This document shows positions 46,100 to 54,618 of a DNA stretch of 64,000 nt, in pieces (position 1 is the first letter of the stretch; every line of letters starts with the position of its first letter). The notes under the pieces were generated by a model. The model did no database searches, had not been told where the DNA came from, and saw only the letters and a program-made list of their open reading frames with translations. The stretch is from Pseudomonas sp. PB120 (lineage in GTDB: Bacteria > Pseudomonadota > Gammaproteobacteria > Pseudomonadales > Pseudomonadaceae). The stretch covers positions 62,001 through 126,000 of the forward strand of contig NZ_RWIN01000033.1 in NCBI RefSeq assembly GCF_009761815.1. The letters are read 5' to 3'. The position numbers were made by a program, and so were the translations under genes.

Positions 46100-46804
46100 A
46101 TGTCCGATTCCAATACCGCTGAATCCGTAGTCACCTTGTCGTCCAAAGCGGAATACGAAAACTCCATCAATCTTTCACAGCACGTGCCCCAGGCCAAGAC
46201 CATCAGCGAGATGGTCCTGGACGCTTTCCAGTCCACCCGGGAAAGCGACCAGATCCGCGAGCTGCGCACCGCGATTCGCCAGGCTCACGACAGCTTCGAC
46301 GACGATAAAGCCTACGAACTGATGGGCGAACTCAAGCAACTCAAGGACGCCGAAGCTTCTGACATCGCGGCCCTTGAAGACTTGAGCAGCAAATTCCCGA
46401 TCAGCCGGATTCTGTCCAGTTTCAAGGACGATCCGTCGTTTCAAGAGATCGTTTACGGTCTGGCGCTGAAGGTGCTGAACCAGACGCATCAGGCGATCAG
46501 CAACCCGAGCAGCGGCAAGAGCAAGGCGGCGCGCGCCAAGAAAGACGTCGAAGTATTCACCATCAGCAAAGACGGCATGAGCGTCACCCTGCCCCTGCGC
46601 ACACCGCGTTCGCGCATGAGCGTTGACCGTGAAGCGCTGGAGTTCCTCGGTTTCACCTTCGTTGGCGAAGGCGAAGAGGCGGAACTGGAAAGTGAGACAT
46701 TCCTGGACAACAACGGCACCGAGCAAGCGGTCAACCGCAAGAACATCATCACCGCGCTGCAGCAGCAGACGGCGTTCGATGGCTTCAGCATCGCCGCGCA
46801 GTAA
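46100..46804 (+). CDS. Acidic hypothetical protein, 234 aa
   Basis: Not recognised. The first 140 residues are highly helical, acidic and likely coiled-coil (SDQIRELRTAIRQAHDSFDDDKAYELMGELKQLKDAE); then a Lys/Arg-rich linker (SGKSKAARAKKDVE), a short beta part, and an acidic stretch GEGEEAELESE. There is no signal peptide and no membrane segment. Codon use is normal for the genome. The last codons are part of a REPIN-containing duplication downstream. Confidence 0.7.
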   Translation: MSDSNTAESVVTLSSKAEYENSINLSQHVPQAKTISEMVLDAFQSTRESDQIRELRTAIRQAHDSFDDDKAYELMGELKQLKDAEASDIAALEDLSSKFPISRILSSFKDDPSFQEIVYGLALKVLNQTHQAISNPSSGKSKAARAKKDVEVFTISKDGMSVTLPLRTPRSRMSVDREALEFLGFTFVGEGEEAELESETFLDNNGTEQAVNRKNIITALQQQTAFDGFSIAAQ

Positions 46805-47085
46805 AACCCGCCCTTGATGCAGAAACAGCGCCCATGTGGCGAGGGAGCTTGCTCCCGCTGGGCTGCGTAGCGGCCCCCTTTGTGAGTGCTACGCACTCAA
46901 GCGCGAGCAAGCTCGCTCGCCACAGGTTTGTCGCCGCGCAGTAAAACCGCTTCCAGCTGCACATGACGCACACTTGATGCAGAAACAGCGCCTTTGTGGC
47001 GAGGGAGCTTGCTCCCGCTGGGCTGCGTAGCGGCCCCTTTTGTGAGTGCTGCGCACTCAAGCGCGAGCAAGCTCGCTCGCCACAG
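46791..47085. repeat. Tandem duplication with two REPINs
   Basis: TCGCCGCGCAGTAAAACC, the end of the 46100-46804 gene with its stop, recurs at 46931. Each copy leads into a TGTGGCGAGGGAGC-type REPIN (46835-46925 and 46995-47085) that also shares GATGCAGAAACAGCGCC. The second copy has about 20 extra bases before this shared part. Confidence 0.92.
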
Positions 47086-47112
47086 GTTTGTCGCTGGTTC
47101 GTGTATCCCCTC

Positions 47113-47139
47113 AAGCCCCGCCCTCATGCGGGGCTTTTT
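47113..47139 (+). terminator. Rho-independent terminator
   Basis: AGCCCCGC-CCTCAT-GCGGGGCT stem with a T run, downstream of the REPIN duplication. It likely ends transcription of the 46100 gene. Confidence 0.88.
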
Positions 47140-47294
47140 ATTGCCCGTGATTCGGGCAAATCCGCGATTACTCTTCCAGTATCGACGCCAGAACCACACT
47201 TCCCATAACCCAACAGCACCACGGGTCCGCCTGCGGGGAGCGTCAACCTCACTTTCCAGCCCAAGACCTCAGTGGTGCGATTGCTGAGGTCATC

Positions 47295-48716
47295 ATGCAC
47301 ACGACGCCCCTTTACCGTCAGTTAGCCAACCACTATCTGGACGCCATCCGCAGCGGCACCTTGAAAACCGGTGAGCGCTTTCCCTCCATACGACTGATGA
47401 TGGAAAAACACGCCGTCAGCCTGTCGACCGCCGTGCAGGTATGCCGGGAGCTCGAAGACTATGGCGTGCTTGAAGCGCGCCCACGCTCCGGCAACTACAT
47501 TCGCCAGCCCGACACACTGCCCAAGCCCATCACTCCCCCGCCACTGGACACCGGCGTCTACGTCGGCATCCATGAACAGGTCTCGTCGGTCCTCAAGGCC
47601 AGCCAGCGCGCGACCATCAAGGTCAATTTCGCCAGCGCCTACTGCGCGTCGGAACTGTATCCGCTGAAGATTTTGCAGGACCACATGATCAAGGCCTTGC
47701 GTCAGGATCAACACCTGCTCGGCGCTCCGGGCACGCCCTGCGGCAACATCGCGCTGCGCAGCACTCTGGCGCGTCGAGCACTGACCGCCAAAACCAACCT
47801 GGCGCCCGAGCGCATCGTGATCACCAATGGCGCGACCGAAGCGATCAACCTCGCCTTGCGCGCGGTCACTCAACCTGGCGACACCGTGGCCGTGGAGTCC
47901 CCGACGTTCTACGGCCTGCTGCAAATTCTCGAAAGCCTGAACCTGCGAGTGCTGGAAGTGCCAGCGACAGCCGATGCCGGGATCAATCTGTTTGCCCTCG
48001 AACAGGCATTGCAACGCCCCGAACGCATCCGGGCCTTGATCGTCATTCCCAACCTGCAGAACCCACTGGGCAGCATCATGCCCGAGGCCCACAAGGCGCG
48101 GCTGGTGCAGCTGTGTGCCGAGCACGACACCGTGCTGATCGAAGACGACACCTATGGCGATCTGGTCGACACGGAGCAGCCGCTGTCCACGCTCAAACAC
48201 TGGGACCGCACCGACAACGTGATCTATTGCGCCTCGTTGAACAAAACCCTGGCCCCCGGCATGCGCCTGGGCTGGATCAGCGCCGGCAAATGGCACGACC
48301 GCGTGGAAATGCTCAAGCACACGCAGTCCCGTGGCTGCGAGGCATTGTCACAACTGGCCGTCAGTGCCTTCATGAAGACACCGTCCTACGAACGTTACCT
48401 GCGCCGTTTGCGCACAACCCTGACTCAACAACGCCGCCACATGAGCGCAGCGATCACGCGTTACTTTCCCGCGGGTACCCGCGTGACCCATCCACAGGGC
48501 GGCACGTTGTTGTGGGTGGAATTGCCGGTGCACTACTCGTCCATGGCGTTGTTTCATGAGGCGCTGAAGGTCGGTATCCAGATTTCGCCTGGGGATATCT
48601 TTTCCAACGGCAAGCGATTCCATCACTTTGTGCGGATTGGTTGCGGGGCACCGTATTCGCCGAAAATCGATGAAGCCCTGGCGACCCTTGGTCAACTCCT
48701 CAAAAAGCAGGGTTAA
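47295..48716 (+). CDS. MocR/GntR-type regulator with aminotransferase domain (first copy)
   Basis: 473 residues. GntR winged helix at 1-70 (LYRQLANHYLDAIRSGTLKTGERFPSIRLMM) and a fold-type I aminotransferase domain from about 110. The PLP lysine is in YCASLNKTLAPGMRLGW, with NLQNPLGSIMP and EDDTYGDL ahead of it. MocR regulators bind PLP or amino-acid adducts. There is no convincing divergent target; it lies upstream of the 48882-58153 cluster on the opposite strand, separated by a REPIN. PdxR- or DdlR-type roles are possible. Confidence 0.92.
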   Translation: MHTTPLYRQLANHYLDAIRSGTLKTGERFPSIRLMMEKHAVSLSTAVQVCRELEDYGVLEARPRSGNYIRQPDTLPKPITPPPLDTGVYVGIHEQVSSVLKASQRATIKVNFASAYCASELYPLKILQDHMIKALRQDQHLLGAPGTPCGNIALRSTLARRALTAKTNLAPERIVITNGATEAINLALRAVTQPGDTVAVESPTFYGLLQILESLNLRVLEVPATADAGINLFALEQALQRPERIRALIVIPNLQNPLGSIMPEAHKARLVQLCAEHDTVLIEDDTYGDLVDTEQPLSTLKHWDRTDNVIYCASLNKTLAPGMRLGWISAGKWHDRVEMLKHTQSRGCEALSQLAVSAFMKTPSYERYLRRLRTTLTQQRRHMSAAITRYFPAGTRVTHPQGGTLLWVELPVHYSSMALFHEALKVGIQISPGDIFSNGKRFHHFVRIGCGAPYSPKIDEALATLGQLLKKQG

Positions 48717-48746
48717 CACCACTTTATAACTGCCTGGCCTGCACCC

Positions 48747-48866
48747 TGTGGCGAGGGGATTTATCCCCGCTGGGCTGCGAAGCGGCCCCGTTTTTCCCCA
48801 GTCATACCGCATCCAACGAATTACGACGGCTACGCCGCCGAACGGGGATAAATCCCCTCACCACAG
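48747..48866. repeat. REPIN (TGTGGCGAGGGGATTTATCCCC type)
   Basis: TGTGGCGAGGGGATTTATCCCCGCTGGG and the inverted CGGGGATAAATCCCCTCACCACAG between two convergent genes. Confidence 0.9.
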
Positions 48867-48881
48867 GGGCAGGCTGGGTAT

Positions 48882-49688
48882 CTATGGCGTTGTGGGGGAT
48901 TGGTGCAAACAGATAATGTGCGGATCGTCGTTCCAGTGCGGGAATCGTTCGGCGATCAGCGGGTCGTGACCGGGGATGACGTGGTCTTCGCTGTCCGCCA
49001 GGCGATCGATTTCACTGAACGCCTCCAGTGTCTGCGCCAGGTCATCCAGGATCGGAAACGGGCTGCGCTGTCGGATGTTCGCCCACAAATGCGCCGCATC
49101 CGAAGCCAGGACAATCCACCCGCGCTCGGTCGCCACGCGCACCACCTGGCTGCCGGGCGTGTGCCCGCCCACGGGGTGCAGGGTCACGCCGGGCAGCACT
49201 TCGACGGTGCCGGTGTGCAAGCGCATCCGACCCTCGAACAGCGGTGGCAACGCCGACATCACGTCATCGACCTCGTAGGTTTTGTTCACCGTGTGATGGG
49301 CCATTTTCGGCCCGGTGCAGAAGCGCAGTTCCGCTTCCTGCACGTGCACCGTCGCCTTCGGAAACAGCCCCAGGTTGCCGGCATGGTCCCAGTGCAAATG
49401 GGTGAGGATCAGGTGCTCGACCCGTGACGGATCAATGTCGAGCTGACGTAGGGATTCTTCCGGCAGGCGATACATCTCACGGTTGCGTCGAGCCGCCGTG
49501 GCCGGTTGAAAACAGGTATCGACCACCAACACCTGCTGCTCGTTACGGATGACCCAGAAGTAATAATCCAGCGGCATCGACGCATTCGGATCACCGCAGC
49601 AGGCGTCGTACAGAAAGTTCTCCCGGGCGGTGCGCTGGGCATTGGCGCCGACACGGATGGCGAAGACTTCATACACAGGAACGGACAT
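48882..49688 (-). CDS. Metallo-beta-lactamase-fold hydrolase, AHL-lactonase-like
   Basis: 268 residues. Metal motif HLHWDH at 97-102 within LILTHLHWDHAGN, distal GGHTPGSQ, SDAAHL and the C-terminal IPGHDP. It resembles the N-acyl-homoserine lactonase family (AttM/AiiA-like), but this subgroup includes other lactone and ester hydrolases. Start ATG 49688 follows AGGAGGTGAAC. It is the last gene of the second unit of the biosynthetic cluster, so it may hydrolyse a pathway intermediate or detoxify the product, rather than quench quorum signals. Confidence 0.88.
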   Translation of the reverse strand: MSVPVYEVFAIRVGANAQRTARENFLYDACCGDPNASMPLDYYFWVIRNEQQVLVVDTCFQPATAARRNREMYRLPEESLRQLDIDPSRVEHLILTHLHWDHAGNLGLFPKATVHVQEAELRFCTGPKMAHHTVNKTYEVDDVMSALPPLFEGRMRLHTGTVEVLPGVTLHPVGGHTPGSQVVRVATERGWIVLASDAAHLWANIRQRSPFPILDDLAQTLEAFSEIDRLADSEDHVIPGHDPLIAERFPHWNDDPHIICLHQSPTTP

Positions 49689-49702
49689 GTTCACCTCCTG
49701 AT

Positions 49703-50662
49703 TCAGGCCATGGCCGCGGTGTTGAGGGTCGGACGAAAGTCGAAATCGATCTCGTCGGTAATCCCCAGGTCCTCGGCCAGGCGCAGCAGGCCGCTGTAGT
49801 CGCGCATGATCGTGGCGTTCTTGTTGCTCTCGCGGGTGTCGGCAATGATCAGCGCCGCGTCCTCGACGCCGAGCTGCGTCAGAATCGCCTCCCACATCGA
49901 GTAGTCCTGAGCGACAAAAGCGCTCAGCGCCTCCGACAACGTCTGTGCGAAAAATGCCCGTTGCGTCGGCTGCATGTTGGCGTACATGACTTTCGCCACT
50001 TCAGCGAGAATCTTGCTGTGGGCATATTCGTCACGGTTATGCAGTTCGGCCACGCGACGGTTTTGCGGCTGAATGGTTTGATCGTCCGCCAGCAGATCCA
50101 GATAAGCGTTAACGCTGATCTCGGCCACCACCGCAAAGGTGATCGCCGCCAGGTCACGCTGCCACTGCTCGCTCAACGTTTCACGCAACGCAACCAGGCG
50201 CAGATAGGTCACCGACGGCGGAAGCTCCAGGTCCTGATCCAGTTCACGTTCTTCTTTGGTCCGTTCGATGGCCCGCAGGTGCATGAGCGTGTGGTAGTGC
50301 TCGTCGATCAGCGTCTGCTGCATCGCCTCGCGAAAATGCCAGTCGTTTTTGCCCAGGTACTGGTTGGCGATGACGCTCAGCGCCGGGTTCACCACGTACT
50401 CTTCGGCGGTCACCGTGCGCAGGTTGTAGCCGATCCAGCCCCAAGTGACCACGTTGCTTTTGAGCTCATCGCTCAGTGCCTGGAATCTCGGGTGATGGAA
50501 GAACGGCACCATGCACTCCGGGTAATCCGGGCGCGTCGGGTCGAATGCTTCGCTGACCGACAGTTTGTCCGGTGCACACACCGTGGCGCGCTTGGTCCAG
50601 GCCTGATTGAGCCGCACGACCAGTTGATGATCGACCTTGGCCATCTCGATTGCTGTTTGCAT
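49703..50662 (-). CDS. AurF-type di-iron N-oxygenase
   Basis: 319 residues. All seven iron ligands of AurF (E101, E136, H139, E196, H223, E227, H230) have counterparts with matching spacing: E87 or E88, E121 and H124 (DEHYHT), E181 (VAEIS), H208, E212 and H215 (LHNRDEYAH). The extra histidine equal to AurF H223 is present. AurF-family enzymes oxidise an amine to hydroxylamine or nitro. The natural substrate here is unknown but should be an amino compound made by the neighbouring enzymes. The ATG follows ACAGG. Transcribed after the 2OG oxygenase, before the MBL-fold hydrolase. Confidence 0.9.
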   Translation of the reverse strand: MQTAIEMAKVDHQLVVRLNQAWTKRATVCAPDKLSVSEAFDPTRPDYPECMVPFFHHPRFQALSDELKSNVVTWGWIGYNLRTVTAEEYVVNPALSVIANQYLGKNDWHFREAMQQTLIDEHYHTLMHLRAIERTKEERELDQDLELPPSVTYLRLVALRETLSEQWQRDLAAITFAVVAEISVNAYLDLLADDQTIQPQNRRVAELHNRDEYAHSKILAEVAKVMYANMQPTQRAFFAQTLSEALSAFVAQDYSMWEAILTQLGVEDAALIIADTRESNKNATIMRDYSGLLRLAEDLGITDEIDFDFRPTLNTAAMA

Positions 50663-50729
50663 GACGCGATACCTGTAAGACGCGTACCCGCCCTGGGGTA
50701 CGCCGATTGAATTGTGGGCGACGGAAAAA

Positions 50730-51488
50730 TCAGGCCAGCCAATAGCGGGTCAGGTTGCGCGCCGGGTCAGTGTATCGGCTGCGAGCGTGAATCATTCGCC
50801 AGTTGTCCCAAATCAGCAGGCAACCGTCGGGAATCAGCACCGGCGTGTTGTGCCGCACGAAGTATTCCTCACCGAGGATTGCAAACCGGGCCAGCGGCGA
50901 GGCGCTATTGGCGACCAGCGATTGCAGCAGATTTTCCTTCGACGGATTCACGTCGCCGTAATGAAACTGGTTGTAGCTGAAGCGGAAAATGTCCCCGTCC
51001 TCGGTCGGCGTCAGGATGTACTCCTTGACCCGACGTTGCGCGGCTTCACCGGGTTTGGCGGTGGCGACGAATTCTACGGGGGTTTCGTCGATCCATTCCC
51101 GTAACTCGGGTTCGGTCCGTTCCAGGAATGCGAGAAACTCGATCCCGTCGACCAACCCGGTGTGCCCGCCACCGCACGTCGCCTGTTGATGACAATGCAG
51201 CGCCAGATAACGCGGCGGCGGCCCGTAGACCGGCGCTTCAGTGTGCGGGCCGATGCCGTTCATGCTCTGGGAATACGGCAGGTCTTCGTACCCGGGCTTG
51301 CGGGTGATGGCGAAGGCCATTTGCCCGTTGAATTGCGGAATGATCTGCCCAAACGCGTGCAATGTTCCTACGACATCCTCGGCCAATTCTTCCGGGGTCA
51401 GTACCGCCCAGCCACGGGACGACAGTTCTTCATGGCGATGGCCCAGCGAAACGAACGGTGTAGACGCAACAATCCCTTGATCTGACAT
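50730..51488 (-). CDS. TauD-like Fe(II)/2-oxoglutarate oxygenase
   Basis: 252 residues. The iron triad is H82-x-E84 (GPHTEAPVYG) with H234 in WDNWRMIHARSRY; R244 or R248 near the end would bind 2-oxoglutarate. This is the TauD/clavaminate synthase-like group, which hydroxylates or halogenates unactivated carbon; the carboxylate in HxE indicates hydroxylation or desaturation, not halogenation. ATG 51488 follows AGGAATATCACC. It lies between the aminotransferase and the AurF-like gene in the cluster. Confidence 0.9.
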   Translation of the reverse strand: MSDQGIVASTPFVSLGHRHEELSSRGWAVLTPEELAEDVVGTLHAFGQIIPQFNGQMAFAITRKPGYEDLPYSQSMNGIGPHTEAPVYGPPPRYLALHCHQQATCGGGHTGLVDGIEFLAFLERTEPELREWIDETPVEFVATAKPGEAAQRRVKEYILTPTEDGDIFRFSYNQFHYGDVNPSKENLLQSLVANSASPLARFAILGEEYFVRHNTPVLIPDGCLLIWDNWRMIHARSRYTDPARNLTRYWLA

Positions 51489-51509
51489 GGTGATATTCCT
51501 GGCTGTTTA

Positions 51510-52382
51510 TCAGGCGTTAACGGTTGAGGTGTAAGCGGCAATGAAGTCGCGACAGGCGGCGCCCGGTTGATAGCGCTGCTCGTCGATGCTCTGCACGGGG
51601 GTGATTTCGGCGGCGGTGCCCGTCAGAAAACATTCCTCGAAGTCGCCCAGCTCCGCAGGCAGTAGGGTTCGCTCGATGACTTGGTAATCCAGCGCCTTGG
51701 CCAGTTCGATGACGGTCTGGCGGGTGATGCCATTGAGGAAGCAATCGGGCAACGGCGTGTGCAGCGTCCGGCCTTTGACGAAGAACACATTGGCGCTGGT
51801 GGCTTCGGCCACATGGCCACGCCAGTCGAGCATCAGCGCGTCGTGGTATCCGTTGTTTTCAGCGTCGTGCTTGCTCAGCGTGGCGATCTGGTAATGCCCG
51901 GACGCCTTGGCTTCAAACGGGCTGCTGCTCGGTGGCGGACGGCGCCACTCGGCAGTCTTCAAGCGGATGCCGGCCATGCGCGCCGCCGGGTCGAAATAGC
52001 TCGGCCATTGCCAGCAGGCGATGGCCACATGAACGCGGTTGAAACGGGCCGAGGTGGAAATCATGTCGCTGCCGCGCCACGCAACTGGCCGCAGGTAGCC
52101 GTCGACCACCTGGTTGCGTTGCAGCAGTTCATGGCTGGCCGCTTCCAGTTCGGCCAGCGCATAGGGGATGGCGAAATCCATCAGCGCCGCCGAGCGATAC
52201 AACCGCTCGCTGTGTTCGCGCAGTTTGAAAATCTTGCTGTTGTAGACGCGCTCCCCTTCATACACCGTGCTCGCGTAATGCAGGCCGTGGGTCAGCACGT
52301 GCAACCGTGCCTGGGACCACTCGACGAACTCGCCGTCGAGCCAGATAAAGCCTTCTCGCTGATCAAACGGAATACCGCTCAT
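51510..52382 (-). CDS. Fold-type IV aminotransferase, BCAT-like
   Basis: 290 residues of the IlvE/DAAT/aminodeoxychorismate lyase class. The PLP lysine is K159 in FEAKASGHYQIA; YEGERVY, GYHDALMLDWRGHVAEATSANVFF, LNGITRQTVIELA and ECFLTGTAAEITPV follow the class pattern. It likely moves an amino group onto or off the pathway intermediate. Housekeeping ilvE lies elsewhere in Pseudomonas, so this is a dedicated paralogue. ATG 52382 follows AGGAGATTGAAAG. Expressed after the radical-SAM gene. Confidence 0.9.
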   Translation of the reverse strand: MSGIPFDQREGFIWLDGEFVEWSQARLHVLTHGLHYASTVYEGERVYNSKIFKLREHSERLYRSAALMDFAIPYALAELEAASHELLQRNQVVDGYLRPVAWRGSDMISTSARFNRVHVAIACWQWPSYFDPAARMAGIRLKTAEWRRPPPSSSPFEAKASGHYQIATLSKHDAENNGYHDALMLDWRGHVAEATSANVFFVKGRTLHTPLPDCFLNGITRQTVIELAKALDYQVIERTLLPAELGDFEECFLTGTAAEITPVQSIDEQRYQPGAACRDFIAAYTSTVNA

Positions 52383-52405
52383 CTTTCAATCTCCTGTGAA
52401 TCGTC

Positions 52406-53746
52406 CTACGCCGTTTCCAGCAGGACCGGTATCAATTCGGGCGCCGCCAACGGATCGTTCTGAAAGAAAAACCGCCGCTCGCCAAACGCCGGCCGCAACT
52501 CATCGAACCAGGTCGCTTGCGGGTCGAACCGCGCATAGAAGGTGCGCAGTACCCACTGAGGATTGCGCGCCTGGAGAAACTGCAGCACGAAGACTTTTTC
52601 CCCCGCGACGGTCTCGATGCCGTTGATCAACACCTTGCCGTAGAAGGTGCTCATGGACGGCCCGCGAACGGTTCGCGCCAGCCCGGACACCGTTCGGTAC
52701 GCCGCCTGGAAGATCTCGAACGCGCGAGCCAGCGGCATCGCGAAGTAATGGCTCGGCCCGGTATCGCGTTCGACAAACATGTAATACGGCACCGCGCCCA
52801 GTCGCACGCCTTCGGTCCAGAGCGCCGCCCAGTCGGCCGGGTTTTCGTTGATGTGCCGAATCACCGGCGCCTGCATGCGCAGGGTCGCGCCGGTCGACCG
52901 GATGCGTTCGACAGCCTGGCGGGCGATGTCCTGGCGGAGTTCCACCGGGTGGTTGTAGTGGCCCATGATCGAGAGGTTTTTCCCGGCGGCGACGATCCGC
53001 TTGAACAGGTCAAGCAACTCGGGCGCATCCTTGTCGCTGACAAATCGCTGCGGCCAATACGCCACGGATTTGGTGCCGATGCGGATGCTGTTCAGGTGAG
53101 GCAGTTCCAGCAGCGGCTCGATGTACCCGGCCAGCGAGCGTGTGTTCATGATCATCGGGTCGCCGCCGGTGATCAGCACATCGGTCACTTCGGGATGAAC
53201 CCGCAAGTAACTCACCAGCTCCTGGGATTCCCGGGCATTGAACTTGAGTTCTTCCTCACCGATGAACTGCGCCCAGCGGAAACAGAACGTGCAGTAGGCG
53301 TGACAGGTCTGGCCGGCGCCGGGGAAAAACAGCACGGTCTCGCGGTACTTGTGCTGAATGCCCTGCAGGACTTTTCCGTCCAGGCTGACGCTGTTATGCG
53401 TCAATTGCCCGGCCGGATGTGGGTTCATGCGCAGCCAGATCGCCTCGATCCGCCGCTTGATGGCAACGGCGTCGTCCTGTGCGATCAATTGCTTGAGCTG
53501 CGCGTACTCGTCCGGCAACAGCATGTCCTTGTGCGGAAAGGTCATGCGAAAAATCGGATCGTCCGGGATGTTGCTCCAGTCGATGAGCGTTCCGAGTACG
53601 TATTCATTCGTGCGAAACGGCATGACCCGCGCCACGACCGTCATGGCTTCCTGCAACGCTGGCGTCAGCTTCTGCCAGTACGGCGTGTCGCGAATCGTGC
53701 GTGAGTTATAGGGTTTGTATCTTTCCTGCTCCGACATTCCCTGCAT
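52406..53746 (-). CDS. Radical-SAM, lysine 2,3-aminomutase-like enzyme
   Basis: 446 residues. The [4Fe-4S] motif C148-x3-C152-x2-C155 lies in CHAYCTFCFRWAQF, followed by VLITGGDP; the region HKYRETVLFF ahead of it is typical of KamA enzymes. In lysine and glutamate aminomutases PLP is held by the lysine of PGGGGK. Here the aligned part reads GPSMSTFYGKV, with K371 as the only candidate, so the cofactor site is atypical. The last 70 residues are also unlike KamA. It may move an amino group between carbons of an unknown amino acid, or do other radical chemistry. ATG 53746 follows AGGAGCGCTGCC; a longer frame that overlaps the GST gene is not used. Confidence 0.86.
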   Translation of the reverse strand: MQGMSEQERYKPYNSRTIRDTPYWQKLTPALQEAMTVVARVMPFRTNEYVLGTLIDWSNIPDDPIFRMTFPHKDMLLPDEYAQLKQLIAQDDAVAIKRRIEAIWLRMNPHPAGQLTHNSVSLDGKVLQGIQHKYRETVLFFPGAGQTCHAYCTFCFRWAQFIGEEELKFNARESQELVSYLRVHPEVTDVLITGGDPMIMNTRSLAGYIEPLLELPHLNSIRIGTKSVAYWPQRFVSDKDAPELLDLFKRIVAAGKNLSIMGHYNHPVELRQDIARQAVERIRSTGATLRMQAPVIRHINENPADWAALWTEGVRLGAVPYYMFVERDTGPSHYFAMPLARAFEIFQAAYRTVSGLARTVRGPSMSTFYGKVLINGIETVAGEKVFVLQFLQARNPQWVLRTFYARFDPQATWFDELRPAFGERRFFFQNDPLAAPELIPVLLETA

Positions 53747-53777
53747 GGCAGCGCTCCTGATCATGTCCTGGCGGTTG

Positions 53778-54422
53778 TCACTGAATGGCCGGCGCTGTGC
53801 GCTCGATGTCCATCCACGCCCGAACGCTGTCGCGATCCCATTGCCGGTGCACATAGGCGGCGAGGCGCGCCGGGACTTCATCGCCATTGGCGACCAGTCG
53901 GTTGAGCATGATGGCCAGGTCGGTGTCGGCAATGCTCCAGTCGCCAAACAGGTGCTCCGCGCCGCCCTCCAGCAGGCGATCGGCGACGTAAAACAACCGG
54001 TCGACGGCCGCCAGGGCTTCGTCGGACAGCGGGTTGTTCTTTTTGCCGAAGTAGACGAGGTCTGCCGGACGCTCCTTGCGAATGACCAGCAAATCGCTGC
54101 GCAGCCAAGCCTGGAGTTGGCGAGCGCGGGCGCGTTGCTTGATGTCCAGGGGCAACAGTTTTTTGTGACCCGGCGCGAGTTCGTCCAGGTATTCGGCAAT
54201 GGCCGAAGATTCCGACAAGGCGAACTGTTTATGAACTAACGTGGGAATTTTGCACGTTAGCGACAGATCTTGATAAGGCTTTAAATAGTTATCACGGCTT
54301 TTTAAATCAACCTTAACCAGATCAAACGAAAGTTGCTTTTCCTTCAACCCCACAAAAGCCGACATCGCAAAGGCACTGACAAAATCCGCACCGACATAGA
54401 GTTTAAATTTCGTGCTTTCCAT
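53778..54422 (-). CDS. Glutathione S-transferase-family protein, YfcF-like
   Basis: 214 residues. Thioredoxin-like N-domain with SLTCKIPTLVHKQFALSESSAIAEYLDEL (the cis-proline and the ES glutathione contact) and an all-helical C-domain ending with the N-capping block WSIADTDLAIMLNRL. It resembles E. coli YfcF. In the cluster it may add glutathione to, or isomerise, an electrophilic intermediate. First gene of the second transcription unit (GST, aminomutase, aminotransferase, 2OG oxygenase, AurF-like, MBL). A 14-base direct repeat stands upstream. Confidence 0.85.
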   Translation of the reverse strand: MESTKFKLYVGADFVSAFAMSAFVGLKEKQLSFDLVKVDLKSRDNYLKPYQDLSLTCKIPTLVHKQFALSESSAIAEYLDELAPGHKKLLPLDIKQRARARQLQAWLRSDLLVIRKERPADLVYFGKKNNPLSDEALAAVDRLFYVADRLLEGGAEHLFGDWSIADTDLAIMLNRLVANGDEVPARLAAYVHRQWDRDSVRAWMDIERTAPAIQ

Positions 54423-54500
54423 AGACCACTCCCTTTCATTAACTGCGCTGATTAACAGGCATTGGAAGTGATCGTAGTTAGTTGGTCGATGACTGAATAG

Positions 54501-54539
54501 ATACAGAAAATGCCTGTTTCGACGAATACAGAAAATGCC
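54501..54539 (-). promoter_or_regulatory. Direct repeat upstream of the GST-led unit
   Basis: ATACAGAAAATGCC at 54501-54514 is repeated exactly at 54526-54539, a 25-base period. It lies 79 bases before the GST start codon and 27 bases from the terminator of the cupin gene. Direct repeats are the usual target of MocR regulators, and a MocR gene heads this cluster. Confidence 0.55.
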
Positions 54540-54572
54540 GCAGGCAGGCTGGAGGGGGCTTGGCAGAAATGA

Positions 54573-54603
54573 AAAAGGGAGCCAGTGAACACTGACTCCC
54601 TCG
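54573..54603 (-). terminator. Terminator after the cupin gene
   Basis: Read on the minus strand, AGGGAGTCAGTG-TTC-ACTGGCTCCCT is followed by TTTTTC. It ends the exporter-ligase-RidA-cupin unit and splits the cluster into two transcripts. Confidence 0.85.
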
Positions 54604-54618
54604 TGTGAAACGGGAGGA

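Noticed and set aside
48882..49688. Quorum-quenching AHL lactonase as a stand-alone gene
   Set aside because: The fold fits, but its position at the end of the oxygenase operon makes a pathway role more likely; the AHL activity is not supported by the sequence alone.
53747..54199. A longer KamA-like protein of 597 residues
   Set aside because: The upstream part overlaps the GST gene on the same strand in another frame and shows no family motif; ATG 53746 has a strong AGGAGC site.
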